Below, in pieces: positions 62,068 through 64,000 of a stretch of DNA of 64,000 nucleotides. The stretch comes from Streptomyces klenkii (GTDB taxonomy: Bacteria > Actinomycetota > Actinomycetes > Streptomycetales > Streptomycetaceae): positions 62,001-126,000 of the forward strand of contig NZ_RBAM01000014.1 in the NCBI RefSeq assembly GCF_003626645.1. The letters are read 5' to 3'. The notes under the pieces are model-generated. The model did not search any database, was not told where the DNA came from, and worked only from the letters and a program-made list of their open reading frames with translations. Made by a program: the position numbers and the translations under genes. Within the stretch, counting starts at the first letter, position 1, and every line of letters starts with the position of its first letter.

Positions 62068-64000
62068 TCAGCGCCCGGCGCCGTCCACGACCGCCGACCA
62101 CTCGTCGAGCAGGGCCTGCGCCGAGGCGTCGTCGGGCCCCTCGGCCCACAGGTGCGTCACCGCCTCGGCCGGGTCCGGCAGCACCATGACCCAGCGCCCG
62201 TCGGCCTCCACGACCCGCACCCCGTCGGTCGTGTCCACGTGCCGGTCCCCGGCCGCCTCGACCACGGACCGCATCACGAGCCCCTTCACCGCCCACGGCG
62301 TCGGCAGGTCGCGGCGCAGCACGTGGGCGCGGGGGATGCGGGCGTCTATCTGGCTGAGCGTGAGCTGCGTGCGCGCCACCAGGCCGATGAGCCGGACGAA
62401 TGCGGCGGTCCCGTCGAAGACGCTGGTGGACTCGGGGACGATGAAGCCGCCGCGCCCGTCCCCGCCGAAGATCGTGGTGTCCGCGCGGCCGACCCTGGTC
62501 AGGTCGTCGGGCGAGGTCGTGGTCCACTCGACCTGGGTGCCGTGGTACGCCGCCACCTGCTCGGCGATGCGGGTGGTGGTCACCGGCAGGGCCACCTTGC
62601 CGCTGCGCCGCTCGGCGGCGACCAGGTCGAGCAGGACGAGCAGGGCCCGGTCGTCCTCCACGATCCGGCCGCGCTCGTCGACCAGGGAGATCCGCTCGCC
62701 CACCGGGTCGAAGCGGACGCCGAACGCGGCCCGGGCCGAGGCCACGATCTCCCCGAGCCGCACCAGGCCGGAGCGGCGGTCGTCCGCGGTCTCGGTGGGC
62801 CGGGACTCGTCGAGCCCGGGGTTGATGGTGAACGCCTCCACCCCGAGCCGGCCGAGCAGGCTGGGCAGGACGAGGCCGGCGCTGCCGTGCGCCGCGTCCA
62901 CCACGACCTTCAGCCCGGCCTCGGCGACTCCGCTGGTGTCCACGGACCGCAGCAGCGAGCCCGCGTACGAGTCGTAGACGCTGGAGGGGAAGGAGAGGTC
63001 GCCGATCTCTCCGGGGAAGGCCCGGCGGTACTCCTGGCGGGCGTAGACCCGGTCGAGTTTGCGCTGGCCGGCCTGGGAGAGGTCGGCGCCGCGCTCGTCG
63101 AAGAACATGATGTCGACGGAGTCCGGCACGCCCGGCGTCGTACGGATCATGATGCCGCCGGCGCTGCCGCGGGCCGTCTGCTGGCGGGCCACCGGCAGCG
63201 GGACGTTCTCCAGGTCCCGTACGTCTATGGCGCTGGCTTGCAGGGCGGAGATCACCGCACGCTTGAGCGCCCGCGCACCGCGGGAGTGGTCACGCGCGGT
63301 GGTGACGGTGGAGCCCTTCTTAAGCGTCGTGGCGTACGCGCCGGCGAGCCGCACCGCGAGCTCGGGCGTGATCTCCACGTTGAGGATGCCGGACACGCCG
63401 CGCGCGCCGAAGAGGTGGGCCTGGCCGCGGGACTCCCAGATCACCGAGGTGTTGACGAACGCGCCGGCCTCGATGGTCTTGAACGGGTAGACGCGGACGT
63501 TGCCCTGAATAATCGATTCCTCACCGACCAGGCACTCGTCACCGATGACGGCGCCGTCCTCGATGCGGGAGGCGCGCATGATGTCGGTGTTCTTGCCGAT
63601 GACGCAGCCGCGGAGGTTGCTCTGCTGGCCGATGTACACGTTGTCGTGGACGACGGCCTTGTGCAGAAAGGCTCCGCTCTTGACGACGACGTTGGAGCCG
63701 ACGACGGTGTGCTCGCGGATCTCGGCGCCGGCTTCGACCTTGGCGTAGTCACCGATGTAGAGCGGCCCGCGCAGTGTGGCGTCGGAGTGGACCTCGGCCC
63801 CTTCGGCCACCCATACGCCGGGCGAGATCTCGAATCCGTCTATGTCGACGTCGACTCTGCCTTCGAGCACGTCGGCCTGCGCCTTGACGTAGCTCTCGTG
63901 GGTGCCGACGTCCTCCCAGTAGCCCTCGGCGATATAGCCGTAGACCGGCTTGCCCTCCTTCATCAGCTGGGGGAAGACGTCACCGGACCAGTCGACGGGA
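62068..64000 (-). CDS. Mannose-1-phosphate guanylyltransferase fused to degenerate phosphomannomutase, 5' end missing
   Basis: About 644 codons remain, and the N-terminal nucleotidyl-transferase core is cut off by the window edge. The visible part opens with PVDWSGDVFPQLMKEGKPVY and EGYWEDVGT. A left-handed beta-helix follows (IGDYAKVEAGAEI, VGSNVVVKSGAFLH, IGKNTDIMRA). The next 390 residues are phosphohexomutase-like, but the catalytic serine loop TASHNP reads RTTPGVPDS and the metal site DGDADR reads DPVGER. The pyrophosphorylase makes GDP-mannose; the second domain is probably not a working mutase. Neighbours suggest no link to the DUF881 operon. Confidence 0.9.
   Translation of the reverse strand, partial: PVDWSGDVFPQLMKEGKPVYGYIAEGYWEDVGTHESYVKAQADVLEGRVDVDIDGFEISPGVWVAEGAEVHSDATLRGPLYIGDYAKVEAGAEIREHTVVGSNVVVKSGAFLHKAVVHDNVYIGQQSNLRGCVIGKNTDIMRASRIEDGAVIGDECLVGEESIIQGNVRVYPFKTIEAGAFVNTSVIWESRGQAHLFGARGVSGILNVEITPELAVRLAGAYATTLKKGSTVTTARDHSRGARALKRAVISALQASAIDVRDLENVPLPVARQQTARGSAGGIMIRTTPGVPDSVDIMFFDERGADLSQAGQRKLDRVYARQEYRRAFPGEIGDLSFPSSVYDSYAGSLLRSVDTSGVAEAGLKVVVDAAHGSAGLVLPSLLGRLGVEAFTINPGLDESRPTETADDRRSGLVRLGEIVASARAAFGVRFDPVGERISLVDERGRIVEDDRALLVLLDLVAAERRSGKVALPVTTTRIAEQVAAYHGTQVEWTTTSPDDLTRVGRADTTIFGGDGRGGFIVPESTSVFDGTAAFVRLIGLVARTQLTLSQIDARIPRAHVLRRDLPTPWAVKGLVMRSVVEAAGDRHVDTTDGVRVVEADGRWVMVLPDPAEAVTHLWAEGPDDASAQALLDEWSAVVDGAGR

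Overview
The window looks like a core-chromosome segment of a Streptomyces or closely related streptomycete. GC is very high with strong third-position G+C bias. Many start codons are GTG, and genes are often joined by ATGA or GTGA stop/start overlaps. Signature loci include a conservon with a CYP157-type P450, a terpene cyclase, NHEJ genes (Ku, split LigD-like Pol and ligase), mycothiol-type DinB proteins, and a GarA/FtsR-type cluster beside gcvP. I see no rRNA, tRNA, CRISPR array or prophage.

Layout. 1-1.9 kb: 3' end of a PIN-domain gene and a TerD-CAP-CAP fusion. 1.9-7 kb: methylmalonyl-CoA mutase operon mutA-mutB-meaB (minus strand). 7.2-12.3 kb: a SpoIIE-type phosphatase with PAS/GAF/ATPase domains, a lipase-maturation-factor-like membrane protein and a flavoprotein. 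12.4-16.5 kb: PHP/HhH protein plus NHEJ genes. 16.5-19.2 kb: large AAA/TPR protein without the usual LuxR HTH. 19.7-25.1 kb: conservon cvnA-B-C-D-E facing a class I terpene cyclase. 25.4-32.4 kb: apolipoprotein N-acyltransferase, an oxidoreductase, a DinB-like protein, a lipoprotein, uracil-DNA glycosylase, two SDRs and a DUF3037 gene. 32.4-41.9 kb: HipA-like kinase, Rieske lipoprotein, isochorismatase-like protein, two PPOX proteins, LysR/EamA and MocR/PPOX divergent pairs, a second EamA transporter, a ClpN-domain protein and PadR.

41.9-44.8 kb is the one clearly disturbed segment. A hemopexin-like gene lies between 36-bp inverted repeats (33/36 match), followed by fused remnants of an HxlR regulator, a zinc-type NADP oxidoreductase and a DUF6790 membrane protein. 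44.8-50.7 kb: XRE/membrane pair, PhzF, CPBP protease, GCS2-type ligase and small conserved proteins.

50.7-64 kb is a conserved actinobacterial block: gcvP with an upstream tandem glycine riboswitch, PRC-barrel protein, DNA polymerase IV, MerR, DUF151 nuclease, FtsR-like MerR, FHA (GarA-like), DUF881, small basic protein, DUF881, and the 3' part of a mannose-1-phosphate guanylyltransferase fused to a degenerate phosphomannomutase. The order resembles the gcvH-garA-Rv1828-Rv1829-Rv1830-gcvB neighbourhood of mycobacteria.

Most of the window is ordinary housekeeping or conserved accessory content. The best candidates for new biology are the inverted-repeat-bounded hemopexin cassette, the conservon/terpene-cyclase locus with its ExxR-less P450, the TerD-CAP-CAP fusion, the degenerate enzyme domains, and several short palindromes that look like operators.
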